From the NCBI GenBank assembly GCA_903839875.1, contig CAIMDZ010000194.1, positions 1 through 64,000 on the forward strand: a stretch of 64,000 nucleotides of DNA, written 5' to 3'. This DNA is from an uncultured Bacteroidota bacterium (GTDB taxonomy: Bacteria > Bacteroidota > Bacteroidia > Chitinophagales > Chitinophagaceae). Made by a program: the position numbers and the translations under genes. Shown in pieces: positions 30,028 through 38,744 of this stretch (positions within the stretch are counted from its first letter, which is position 1; each line of letters opens with the position of its first letter). A model generated the notes under the pieces. That model did not search any database. It had not been told where the DNA came from and worked only from the letters and a program-made list of their open reading frames with translations.

Positions 30028-30813
30028 ATGCAAATAATTCCTCCACCGCTTTCGATTTCAAACTATACAAGTAACATTGTTGTAATTGAAAATTGCAATC
30101 AACATTCTGATGTGGTGCTCCCATTAATAGCAAACGGTTACCCTGGCATTACCTTTCAGACAACAAATACAGCACTCATTTCAAGCAGAAATAAAAAAAT
30201 TGACACTTTATTTCTTTACGGGCAAAATGTAAAGCCAGTTGAACTTTATACAACAGGACAATTCTCATTTATTGCATACTTCTTTTATCCTCACATTTTG
30301 AAAACTCTTTTTGGATTTAATGCAAAAGAGTTAACGGATATAAATATTGACTTAAATATTTTACAACCTGCTAAGGGAATGAATCTAAAAGAAATTCTTA
30401 TTAATGCAACTTCTTTGAGTATGCGGTTACAACTGATGGATAGTTTTGTTTTGAAAATTTCCGAACCAAATTATTCAGATGTTAACAATTCAATACTATT
30501 TGCAACACAAGCAATACGCAAAAGCAAGGGCTTAATATCATTAAAAAAAATTCAGTCCGAATTGAAGATAACGGAACGAACATTTCAGCGTTTGTTTGAA
30601 TTTCATGTTGGAGTTTCTCCAAAGATGTTTAGCCGGATTTGTCAATTTCATTCGGCATTTCAACAACTCAACCAAAATCAATTTTCCAAATTCACCGATG
30701 TTGCCTATGAAAATGGCTATGCTGACCAAAGTCATTTTAACCGTGTATTCAAAGAGTTTACAACCTACACCCCAAAGGAGTATTTTAAGAAATGTTCTAA
30801 CTCGCAATTCTAA
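30028..30813 (+). CDS. AraC-family transcriptional regulator
   Basis: C-terminal ISLKKIQSELKITERTFQRLFEFHVGVSPKMFSRICQFHSAFQQ...AYENGYADQSHFNRVFKEFTTYTPKEYFK. Confidence 0.9.
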   Translation: MQIIPPPLSISNYTSNIVVIENCNQHSDVVLPLIANGYPGITFQTTNTALISSRNKKIDTLFLYGQNVKPVELYTTGQFSFIAYFFYPHILKTLFGFNAKELTDINIDLNILQPAKGMNLKEILINATSLSMRLQLMDSFVLKISEPNYSDVNNSILFATQAIRKSKGLISLKKIQSELKITERTFQRLFEFHVGVSPKMFSRICQFHSAFQQLNQNQFSKFTDVAYENGYADQSHFNRVFKEFTTYTPKEYFKKCSNSQF

Positions 30814-30894
30814 ATTTGTTTTCAAACATGTCGGGTTTGTTCTATTTTCTATCTGTTAGCATTAATACTTTTGCGACTTAAAAAATAGAATCAC

Positions 30895-30980
30895 GTGAAA
30901 AAAATAATTGTTTCAGCATGGGTGACACTAATGGCATATTTGAAGCAAATACAATGCAACAATGGTTTATCACCTACCTA
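30895..30980 (+). pseudogene. 5' fragment of a dihydrofolate-reductase-family gene, frameshifted and truncated by an IS21 element
   Basis: GTG AAA AAA ATA ATT GTT TCA GCA TGG GTG ACA CTA (vKKIIVSAWVTL), then after a 1-nt frameshift NGIFEANTMQQWF; typical N-terminus of DHFR-family proteins. Confidence 0.6.
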
Positions 30981-31025
30981 TGTTTATTTAAAAATAAGAT
31001 TTATTGATAATAAAATGTAAAGACT

Positions 31026-32555
31026 ATGCTTAATATCAGACACATATTACGTTTGCATACTCAAAATCAAACCAGCTCTGAAATAATCGTGCAGACAGGT
31101 ATTCATCGTCTTATTCTGAAAAAAATAATCAATGATTTTAAAGAGAGTAAGTTAAGCTTTTCAGAAATAAACGAGCTTTCAGATAAAGATTTGGAAGATT
31201 TATTTAAAAGACCGCCCGAGAATTTACATAGTAAAAAACTAAAAACACTTTACAGCTTATTCCCCGAAATAGATAAAGAGCTTAAACGAAAAGGCGTTAC
31301 CAAGACCTTATTATGGGAAGAGTACAAAAGAAAATATCCTGATGGTGCCAGTAGCAGTGCTTTTCTTTTTCATTTCTCTCAATGGAAAGCGAGAAAAACA
31401 CCAATCATGCGCCAAAATCATAAAGCCGGGGATAAACTATTTATCGATTTTGCTGGCGAGAAGTTAGTTATTAAAGATAAAGAAACGGGTAAAGAAAAGC
31501 CTGTAGAGGTTTTTGTAGCCGTACTTGGAGCCAGTCAGCTTACATACGTAGAAGCAGTAATGACCCAAAGAAAAGAAGATTTTATTTCGGCCTGCGAAAA
31601 CGCATTACATTTTGTAGGAGGTGTACCCGCTGCAATTGTACCTGATAATTTAAGATCGGCAGTTACTAAATGTGATAAATATGAACCAACTATAAACGAA
31701 ACTTTTGCCGATTTTGCAGAACACTATAATACAACAATTTTACCAGCACGGGCATACCGACCAACAGATAAAGCTGTGGTCGAAAATACCATAAAGATTA
31801 TTTATACCAGAATTTATGCCAGATTGAGAGATGAAGTATTTTATTCTCTGGAAAGTTTAAACAATGCCATTTCAGTTACCTTAGAAGAACACAATAATCA
31901 AATTCTTACCGGGAAGGATTACAGCAGGAGACAGAAATATGAAGAGGTTGAAAAATCCGCCCTACTTCCTTTGCCAGGTATGCGTTACGAATTTAAGAAA
32001 CAACTTTATGCAACAGTGGCAAAAAACGGCCATATAGCCCTTAGTCTGGATAGGCATTATTACAGCGTTCCCTATAGTTGTATCGGGAAAAAGGTAAAAA
32101 TACTGTTTACCAGTTATAATGTAGAAGTGTTTGAAAATTACCAACTCATCGCAATTCACAAGCGATTACAAAGCCCATTTAAATACACAACTGATAAAGA
32201 ACATTTGCCACCAACACACCGCTTTGTGGCCGAAACCGAAGCTGATAGGTTTTTGACTATGGCAGATGAAATTCATAAAGATGTAAAACAATACATAACT
32301 AAAATACTCGAAATAAAACAGCATCCCGAACATTTGTATAGAATCTGCACGGGTGTTTTAAATCTTTCAAAAAAATATGGCAATGAACGTTTAACCAAAG
32401 CCTGCCAGCGCAGCTTGATCTTTGGTATTTATAACTACCGTATAATAAAAAAAATACTTGAGAGTGGCTTAGATATATATGAAGACGATGATTGGATTGA
32501 TAAATTTGAAATGCCAAAGCATGATAATATCAGGGGAAGTGATTATTACAAATAA
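31026..32555 (+). CDS. istA: IS21 family transposase (IstA)
   Basis: DDE core: GDKLFIDFAGEKL, AAIVPDNLRSAV, PARAYRPTDKAVVENTIKIIYTRI. Confidence 0.93.
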   Translation: MLNIRHILRLHTQNQTSSEIIVQTGIHRLILKKIINDFKESKLSFSEINELSDKDLEDLFKRPPENLHSKKLKTLYSLFPEIDKELKRKGVTKTLLWEEYKRKYPDGASSSAFLFHFSQWKARKTPIMRQNHKAGDKLFIDFAGEKLVIKDKETGKEKPVEVFVAVLGASQLTYVEAVMTQRKEDFISACENALHFVGGVPAAIVPDNLRSAVTKCDKYEPTINETFADFAEHYNTTILPARAYRPTDKAVVENTIKIIYTRIYARLRDEVFYSLESLNNAISVTLEEHNNQILTGKDYSRRQKYEEVEKSALLPLPGMRYEFKKQLYATVAKNGHIALSLDRHYYSVPYSCIGKKVKILFTSYNVEVFENYQLIAIHKRLQSPFKYTTDKEHLPPTHRFVAETEADRFLTMADEIHKDVKQYITKILEIKQHPEHLYRICTGVLNLSKKYGNERLTKACQRSLIFGIYNYRIIKKILESGLDIYEDDDWIDKFEMPKHDNIRGSDYYK

Positions 32556-32572
32556 CCAAAAAAACAAAAAAA

Positions 32573-33304
32573 ATGAACGAATCAACTTTAGAGAAAATGC
32601 GGAAGATGAATCTCTTCGGCATGTACAGGGCATTTAAGACAAGTATTGAGTCCGGTAAAACCGAAAACTATACAACAGATGAAATGATTTCCACCCTTAT
32701 TGACTCAGAATGGGACGATAGAAAAAACCGGGGTATCGAAAGGCTACTCAAAAACGCCCATTTTAGGTACAAGGCCTCGGTTGAAGAATTGAAATTTGAA
32801 GCAGAGCGTAATATTGATAAAAACCAGATAATGCGTTTTGCCGATTGCTCGTTTATTGATAAGTACGAAAATATTTTAATTACAGGCAGCACAGGCACAG
32901 GTAAAAGTTATATTGCCACTGCTATTGGTCGCCAGGCATGCTGCCTTGGGCATAAAGTAATTTATCAAAGTACCCCAAAACTCTTAAGCATATTAAAAAT
33001 TGCAAAAGCTGATGGCTCATATATAAAAGAAATGACCAAAATAGAAAAACAAAGTTTACTTATACTTGATGATTTCGCCCATCAGCCCTTTGATGCACCA
33101 GGCAGAGCCATGCTTATGGAGATTATTGAAGACCGCCACGGAAAAAGTTCTACAATTGTTACCTCTCAGTTACCAGTAAGTAAATGGTACGATATGATTG
33201 GCGACAAGACAATGGCCGATGCAATTATGGACAGGATTATTCACCAGGCGCATCGTGTAGAACTTAAAGGCGAATCCATGAGAAAAAAATCCAAGCTCAA
33301 ATAA
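32573..33304 (+). CDS. istB: IS21 helper ATPase (IstB)
   Basis: ILITGSTGTGKSYIATAIGRQAC; LLILDDFAHQPFD; DRHGKSSTIVTSQLPVSKWYDMIGD. Confidence 0.95.
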   Translation: MNESTLEKMRKMNLFGMYRAFKTSIESGKTENYTTDEMISTLIDSEWDDRKNRGIERLLKNAHFRYKASVEELKFEAERNIDKNQIMRFADCSFIDKYENILITGSTGTGKSYIATAIGRQACCLGHKVIYQSTPKLLSILKIAKADGSYIKEMTKIEKQSLLILDDFAHQPFDAPGRAMLMEIIEDRHGKSSTIVTSQLPVSKWYDMIGDKTMADAIMDRIIHQAHRVELKGESMRKKSKLK

Positions 33305-33314
33305 CAGAACCACT

Positions 33315-34559
33315 TTATAACGCTAGTGCCCGAATTGAAATGCTCTCAAAATTTAGTTGGTCGTTATGGTACTTGAACACAACCTCAAATGTGATAGTCT
33401 TATTGGCCGGGCCAGCAGGCAAATAAGGGTCAGTCACATACACTACGGGTGTTGTGTAAGATGCGCCATTTACCCGTTCAAAAGTAGGCGAAGCCTCAAT
33501 TGCAGCAACCGCTGTATTGATAACTTCATTGAGTGTTTTTTGTTCATGCTTCAGTCTAATACGCCCCCGTAGATTCTTGAGAGCAGATATTACCTCGTCA
33601 AATGCTGGAGCTTCTTCGTAAATCATCTGTTCCCGCATTCTTTCATAATCCCGGCGATAATCCTCAACGACCTCATCAATTGGAATAAAGGAAACTGTGG
33701 TGTATGACAGGGAAGCGTAGTCAACCCATGAAATTCGGCTATACCACTGCCTATGCTGAACGAGGTCATCATATAGTCGATGGTCTGCAAGAGCAGCATC
33801 GGCAACAGCCGAATTCATGATTTTATAAAGGTCATATAAATGGCGCGACATTCGCTCTGTCCGAATCCTTGCCCTATCGGGTTTGCCAAATTCTTCGTGC
33901 AGCAAAAAGATTTTCTCAAGAAAAGTCTTGCGGGGTTCTACCACCTCTACCGGAAAAGGAATTTCAGCATAGGCATGCTTGGGATTATATGTGTGCAAAA
34001 TGGACTGGATGTTTACCGTTGTAAAAGGAATTCGCATTGACCGGACGCTTACTTCTATTTTTACATTATCTGCGATATACTCATTCGGTTCATATAGTGA
34101 AGGATAATGAACGATCAAAGTTTGTGGGTCAGTATCTGGCATATTCTCCGGCACAGGAGCCGCTTCAATCGTTACAATACCATCTGGCAGCCTAAGGACT
34201 CTTAACTGGTTTACCAGTTCATCCCTGAGCTGGTTGCTCGTAAACACGCAACCAGCTCTTTTCAGGTCAGCCAATTGCCTGCGTGATGGGTTTTCAACAT
34301 AAGCCATGTTGAATGCGGCAGGGTCAAGGGCAATGTCTATGTCTTCTGAAAAGCGCGCAATAAGGTCCCAGCATTTGCTTAAGGACGTACCGCCCTTAAA
34401 TACCATGTGCTGGCGGTATGCTGACTGGAACAATGCTTTCAAAGTGAGCGTCACCCACCAGTCTTTTTCTATTGCTTTTGCCTGAATACCGCTAAGTAAT
34501 TCGGCTTCATCTATTACAGCTTTTCTTTGCTCATCCGTTAAATTTAACCATCCGATCAT
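33315..34559 (-). CDS. Nucleotidyltransferase AbiEii-like toxin
   Basis: AKAIEKDWWVTLTLKALF...VFKGGTSLSKCWDLIARFSEDIDIAL (GGTSLSK...SEDID signature). Confidence 0.9.
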   Translation of the reverse strand: MIGWLNLTDEQRKAVIDEAELLSGIQAKAIEKDWWVTLTLKALFQSAYRQHMVFKGGTSLSKCWDLIARFSEDIDIALDPAAFNMAYVENPSRRQLADLKRAGCVFTSNQLRDELVNQLRVLRLPDGIVTIEAAPVPENMPDTDPQTLIVHYPSLYEPNEYIADNVKIEVSVRSMRIPFTTVNIQSILHTYNPKHAYAEIPFPVEVVEPRKTFLEKIFLLHEEFGKPDRARIRTERMSRHLYDLYKIMNSAVADAALADHRLYDDLVQHRQWYSRISWVDYASLSYTTVSFIPIDEVVEDYRRDYERMREQMIYEEAPAFDEVISALKNLRGRIRLKHEQKTLNEVINTAVAAIEASPTFERVNGASYTTPVVYVTDPYLPAGPANKTITFEVVFKYHNDQLNFESISIRALAL

Positions 34560-35164
34560 TTTTTATTTTCTTTAAGGAGTTTTACAATAAAGTTGTTCAC
34601 CTTCACTGTTGTCAGTTTCAGGTCATGCAATAGGGTTTGGTAATCTTCCTGTAGGAGTAGCGAGCGTAGTTTTTTTCTTGTTGTTTCTTCGATATTTTCG
34701 GCACCAAGCTCTTCTATTGCCTGAATGACGAGGCTGCTAATCTTCCCTTTTTGCTCCAGTCGCTTGTGATTAGTTGACTTAAACTTAATTTGCAGCCTCC
34801 CAAGTGTAATTTGACGCGGATGTCCATCCGTAATATATACCCGCCGTGTCGGAACTTGCGTTGTCAGGCCGAGTTTATGCAATGCATAAGCGCCCGCAGG
34901 CCGAACTTTGATTTTTTCTTTTTCGGCAATCATTTTCACAACGTCATCGGCACCTGGTCTAAGCTCTCCCAATTCAGGATCAACCTTTGGTACATAATAG
35001 AGCCCATGTGCAAGGCGCTTTATCAGCCCTTCTTCGCAAAGACGCGATAGGGCTTTCTTGATCGCCATATCTGTGCCGTTCCCATAGAAGTCCGAGGGAA
35101 ATATCAATTCACCATTTTTCATGCGAGCAATAGCTTGCCTGATATATGTATGTGCTTTTTCCAT
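34556..35164 (-). CDS. DUF6088/AbiEi-like antitoxin
   Basis: wHTH N-terminus (ALSRLCEEGLIKRLAHGLYYVPK), 4 bp overlap with AbiEii-like gene. Confidence 0.82.
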   Translation of the reverse strand: MEKAHTYIRQAIARMKNGELIFPSDFYGNGTDMAIKKALSRLCEEGLIKRLAHGLYYVPKVDPELGELRPGADDVVKMIAEKEKIKVRPAGAYALHKLGLTTQVPTRRVYITDGHPRQITLGRLQIKFKSTNHKRLEQKGKISSLVIQAIEELGAENIEETTRKKLRSLLLQEDYQTLLHDLKLTTVKVNNFIVKLLKENKK

Positions 35165-35315
35165 TTGTCACCAATTTTGCAAATATAGTGACATTTAACA
35201 ATTAAAATGTCACCTTTTTTTTAAAAACAGTGACATTTCTTCACACCTGGATACGAAACACGAATGATTGAAGAAGATTGCTTTTGTTGTGTAAACAAAA
35301 TAAAGCCAGGTAATC

Positions 35316-35795
35316 CTAGTTGTTCACAACATTCATTGGCTTCGTCAGCCCGCTTCGCCTATCCGTTAGGAAAGGCTTAACTACGTAGCGCTTGGCGCTC
35401 CCAGCAATAATAATCATAATCGCCTCCGGACAATTGTAACTATGGCTATTCGCAATTTCATGCATTTGAGTAAGGTCTTGTGAACTCGGAGTCGCCGTAC
35501 CCAATGGGTGAAAGTGCCACTCACCCAAGTAGTAATGTTTCTCCTTCCATGCCTTGTTTAAAAGCAACTTTAACCCCTTAATGCCTCGTTTAAACCAGTA
35601 CCTTCCGCTCCGGGAATCTTCGGGCGGATCACTCACTTCGCAGACAACCGCCCGGAGATTGTCTGCCGTGTAGTAACCAATTAAAACGCCTCCGGTTTCA
35701 TTAATGCCAGAGGCTGCAATGTTTTTAACCATTACAGCGATATGCTCATCCGCGATACTCAATCCTAAAATTCCGTTTTCAACCACAAAGTCCAT
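35316..35795 (-). CDS. cap3: CBASS Cap3-like JAB/MPN isopeptidase
   Basis: ETGGVLIGYY; GEWHFHPLGTATPSSQDL (ExnHxHPx8-SxxD JAMM motif). Confidence 0.92.
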   Translation of the reverse strand: MDFVVENGILGLSIADEHIAVMVKNIAASGINETGGVLIGYYTADNLRAVVCEVSDPPEDSRSGRYWFKRGIKGLKLLLNKAWKEKHYYLGEWHFHPLGTATPSSQDLTQMHEIANSHSYNCPEAIMIIIAGSAKRYVVKPFLTDRRSGLTKPMNVVNN

Positions 35796-35802
35796 CTTCG
35801 TT

Positions 35803-37578
35803 TTATTGAGTTTTTACTATTTGCAATCCTCCATCTTCTTTCCGTTCGATAACGGCGAGGCAATGTTCATCCTGTCTTTGAAGAAAACCCTCGATTTGCC
35901 GGATAGAGGGAGACAATACCCCGAGGAGATCATCGAGCCTTGCCGGAAATACCGGATGCCAACAGCCTATTCCCTCCAAAGGAAAGACTGGATTTGGTTT
36001 TTCGTCTTTTTGTTTTTGATGCCAGGGCTTCATTAAAGCATCGAAGTTATCCATGATTTCAAATGTAGCAGTTCTGACCATGTAACAATATAGTCGTTTC
36101 GCCTCAAGGCTTGTTGATAAGGATACGACAATCTTGTTTTTGTTTTTCAATTCCCGGCCTAAAAGCATTAACACCATGTTGTTTGCCGTAGCGTCAATAA
36201 TAAGATCAAAAGCGTCAAAAAAAGACGGCTCTTTTTGAAAACACTCTTCAAGGGTTCCAACTTTAAAAGACACGTTAACGAACGGAAAAATTGAATTAAG
36301 CCTTTGCGCAAGCTCTGGTGCTTTTAGGAAGGGCAGGGAAGTCATATCCAAAGTGTGGCGTGAGAAATTGCCAACACTCAAAGTATCTCCGTCAACTATC
36401 GTAATTTTCTCACAACCCAGACGAACTAAAAGTTCCGCAAGCGATGAGCCGAGAGCGCCTGCTCCGACCAGCAGGATATTCATCGCCTCAATTGGCCCGG
36501 TTAGATTTCCCCGAGACGTAATCTGATCTTTAGCCCAGTTTTCTGTTTGAAGCCATTTTATACTGGCACTATCCCGAAACATCACGTTTGTTTGAAATTT
36601 ACGACGCTCTATATTATCGGTTCTGAAACCAGCCTTAACAAGTGGCACGTCTAGTTGTGCTGCAAACCAATGCATGCGGCAGCTTGCTTCCCCAAACCGT
36701 TCAGATACAGGAAACCCAAGAGCAAGAAGTGTTGCTTTGCCCATCATCTTTTTTTCCGCAAGCTGTTTAACAAGTAATGACCGGAGGTCTAATCCCATTG
36801 CAGAGCAAACGTCAAATAATTCCCGCCATGTTTGAGGTATCTGCCAGGGTGCCTTAACAGGAATTCCGGGAAGACGTACCCACAAACCTACACCCTCACT
36901 CCCCTTTGAATTATGGATTGCACTTCCCCATTCAGTTTTAACGACTGGTTCGTGCACTGACTTAAATTCAAGAACTGCTGCAATCTCGCGATTGAAATCA
37001 GGTCGACGCCAATGAACCAGCCCATCTTGTACCGGACTATTTTCCCATATCTGATAAGCGGCCTTCGTTTCATTAGAAACCCAAACCGTCGAAACCCGTG
37101 TTGGGAAAGGTGGCAGTTCAAAAGGATCGCCTTCTGCGACTAGTCGATTTTCCGCAGCGGCTGTTATCCACGATTGCGCACGCTTGATTGTCCAATGCAT
37201 ACGGGTTCCGGCATCGAAAGGCTCCGAATTAAAGAAAGCCTTGCCCCATATACCAAGGCTCGTCTTTACACAAATGTTCCCTGTGCGCCACGGTTTATTG
37301 CTTTCCTCGTTAAAGGTCATGTGGGGGAAAGTAACCTTTATGCCCTGTTCGGCATCAGGATATATTTCCAGCTCACCAAAGGGGTACTGGTGAGAAACCA
37401 AACACCACCAGGTGGTTGCAACAGGCACCCAGTCCGTTGCCGCATAGTCGCCTATGAGCCGAAACTTGAATACCCATTTCTCCGCCTTTTGGTTCCACGA
37501 AAGATCCTCCAACAATTCATATCCGACGATGCCTTCCAGCCTTCTTCGCCCCAATAGCAATTCCTCACTTGGCTCCAT
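35803..37578 (-). CDS. cap2: CBASS Cap2-like E2-E1 fusion (ubiquitin-transferase-like)
   Basis: E2-like N-terminus with TGNICVKTSLG candidate Cys; ThiF/E1 MNILLVGAGALGSSLAELLVRLGCEKITIVDGDTLSVGNFSRH; GCWHPVFPA near C-terminus. Confidence 0.93.
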   Translation of the reverse strand: MEPSEELLLGRRRLEGIVGYELLEDLSWNQKAEKWVFKFRLIGDYAATDWVPVATTWWCLVSHQYPFGELEIYPDAEQGIKVTFPHMTFNEESNKPWRTGNICVKTSLGIWGKAFFNSEPFDAGTRMHWTIKRAQSWITAAAENRLVAEGDPFELPPFPTRVSTVWVSNETKAAYQIWENSPVQDGLVHWRRPDFNREIAAVLEFKSVHEPVVKTEWGSAIHNSKGSEGVGLWVRLPGIPVKAPWQIPQTWRELFDVCSAMGLDLRSLLVKQLAEKKMMGKATLLALGFPVSERFGEASCRMHWFAAQLDVPLVKAGFRTDNIERRKFQTNVMFRDSASIKWLQTENWAKDQITSRGNLTGPIEAMNILLVGAGALGSSLAELLVRLGCEKITIVDGDTLSVGNFSRHTLDMTSLPFLKAPELAQRLNSIFPFVNVSFKVGTLEECFQKEPSFFDAFDLIIDATANNMVLMLLGRELKNKNKIVVSLSTSLEAKRLYCYMVRTATFEIMDNFDALMKPWHQKQKDEKPNPVFPLEGIGCWHPVFPARLDDLLGVLSPSIRQIEGFLQRQDEHCLAVIERKEDGGLQIVKTQ

Positions 37579-37580
37579 GC

Positions 37581-38741
37581 TTAGGCAAATCGTTCTTGTT
37601 TTGGTTCAGAAATATTTGTTCGTGGTGTAAAGCCCGCCAGTGTCGGCGCATTGTTGCTTCCGCGCGTATCGGTATCGTCATCATCCGGCGCAAGTGGGAA
37701 CTTGTCGCCAAATATCTGCCGCCACTTTTCTGTCTGTTTTTTTAGTGAGGTCTCGTCATAAGCTTCGCGGGCGATCTTCGCGTAGGACTCCGCATAATCA
37801 TAAAATTTCTTGAAGTCATCGAAAGTTATCCGGTGCCATACGTTATGTTCCGGTACACCGCGATCTGGGAAGATCGGCACCGTGCCGCTTCGCCTATGCA
37901 CAGCATAGTTCGCAACAAAGGCTTCAAATGTTTCAACGACACCTTCGGCGACACTTGTGATTTTATCCGGGCAGCAATCGCCAATCATGTGTTCTACCGG
38001 ATAGCCTTTGGGATATTTGAGGTCCGTTAATTTCAGCGTCCGCCACCATTTGAATGCCTTGACGACATTGACATAGTGGCCGTTCGTATTCTTGTTCTTT
38101 TCCCGTGTCCACCTGATTTGTTCCAGTGGATGTGTTGTCTCCCAAATACCGGCGTCACGATCAGGAATCCAGAGCGGCTCGCCTTTCCATTCAGGTTCTG
38201 CCCTTTGCGCAGCGCTCAAGACAGAGTTGCCTTTTAGGAGATCAGGTTCAGTCCACCCCTTGGATAATCGCCAATCATAGTAAGGCGTCTGAAGATCTTC
38301 GAGGATCAGGTTTGTTGTGACGCTCGCAGAACGCAGCATCTTCTGGTCAATCTCCGAAGGTGCAGAGGTAACAACAATATCCAGATCAACATACGAAAGA
38401 GAAATGCCGATAGACCGCCCTTGTCTCTCCCATTTTCCTTTATAGTGTTTATCCGCAAATGGCTCAAACATTTCCAGAGCCTTCTTCGGCGTGACTTTCG
38501 CCCGGTCAAGGTTCGTCACGACGATGATATCGACGTCGGCGCGCTTTTCACCCAAGGGGCGAATAGCCGTCGATCTTCTGTAACTTCCTTGCAGGAAGGT
38601 GGTAACGATGGTGTCCTTCAAATCTTCGTCACCCATAAGTCTTTCTCTTAGCGTTGTATGTCCCCTCCGGGACTCGTCTTTTTGTGTTGCAGTCATTCGA
38701 ATGACCGAAAGAAAATCAGTAAAGTAAGTATTTATTCCCAC
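37581..38741 (-). CDS. CBASS CD-NTase (cyclic oligonucleotide synthase; probably clade D-like)
   Basis: QGSYRRSTAIRPLGEKRADVDIIVV (GS...DhD) and third carboxylate VDLDIVV; located next to Cap2/Cap3. Confidence 0.92.
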   Translation of the reverse strand: MGINTYFTDFLSVIRMTATQKDESRRGHTTLRERLMGDEDLKDTIVTTFLQGSYRRSTAIRPLGEKRADVDIIVVTNLDRAKVTPKKALEMFEPFADKHYKGKWERQGRSIGISLSYVDLDIVVTSAPSEIDQKMLRSASVTTNLILEDLQTPYYDWRLSKGWTEPDLLKGNSVLSAAQRAEPEWKGEPLWIPDRDAGIWETTHPLEQIRWTREKNKNTNGHYVNVVKAFKWWRTLKLTDLKYPKGYPVEHMIGDCCPDKITSVAEGVVETFEAFVANYAVHRRSGTVPIFPDRGVPEHNVWHRITFDDFKKFYDYAESYAKIAREAYDETSLKKQTEKWRQIFGDKFPLAPDDDDTDTRGSNNAPTLAGFTPRTNISEPKQERFA

Positions 38742-38744
38742 GTG

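Larger units (their letters stand above)
30981..33306 (+). mobile_element. IS21-family insertion sequence
   Basis: istA + istB gene pair; putative ends tgtttattt (left) and aaataaca (right); boundaries approximate. Confidence 0.75.
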
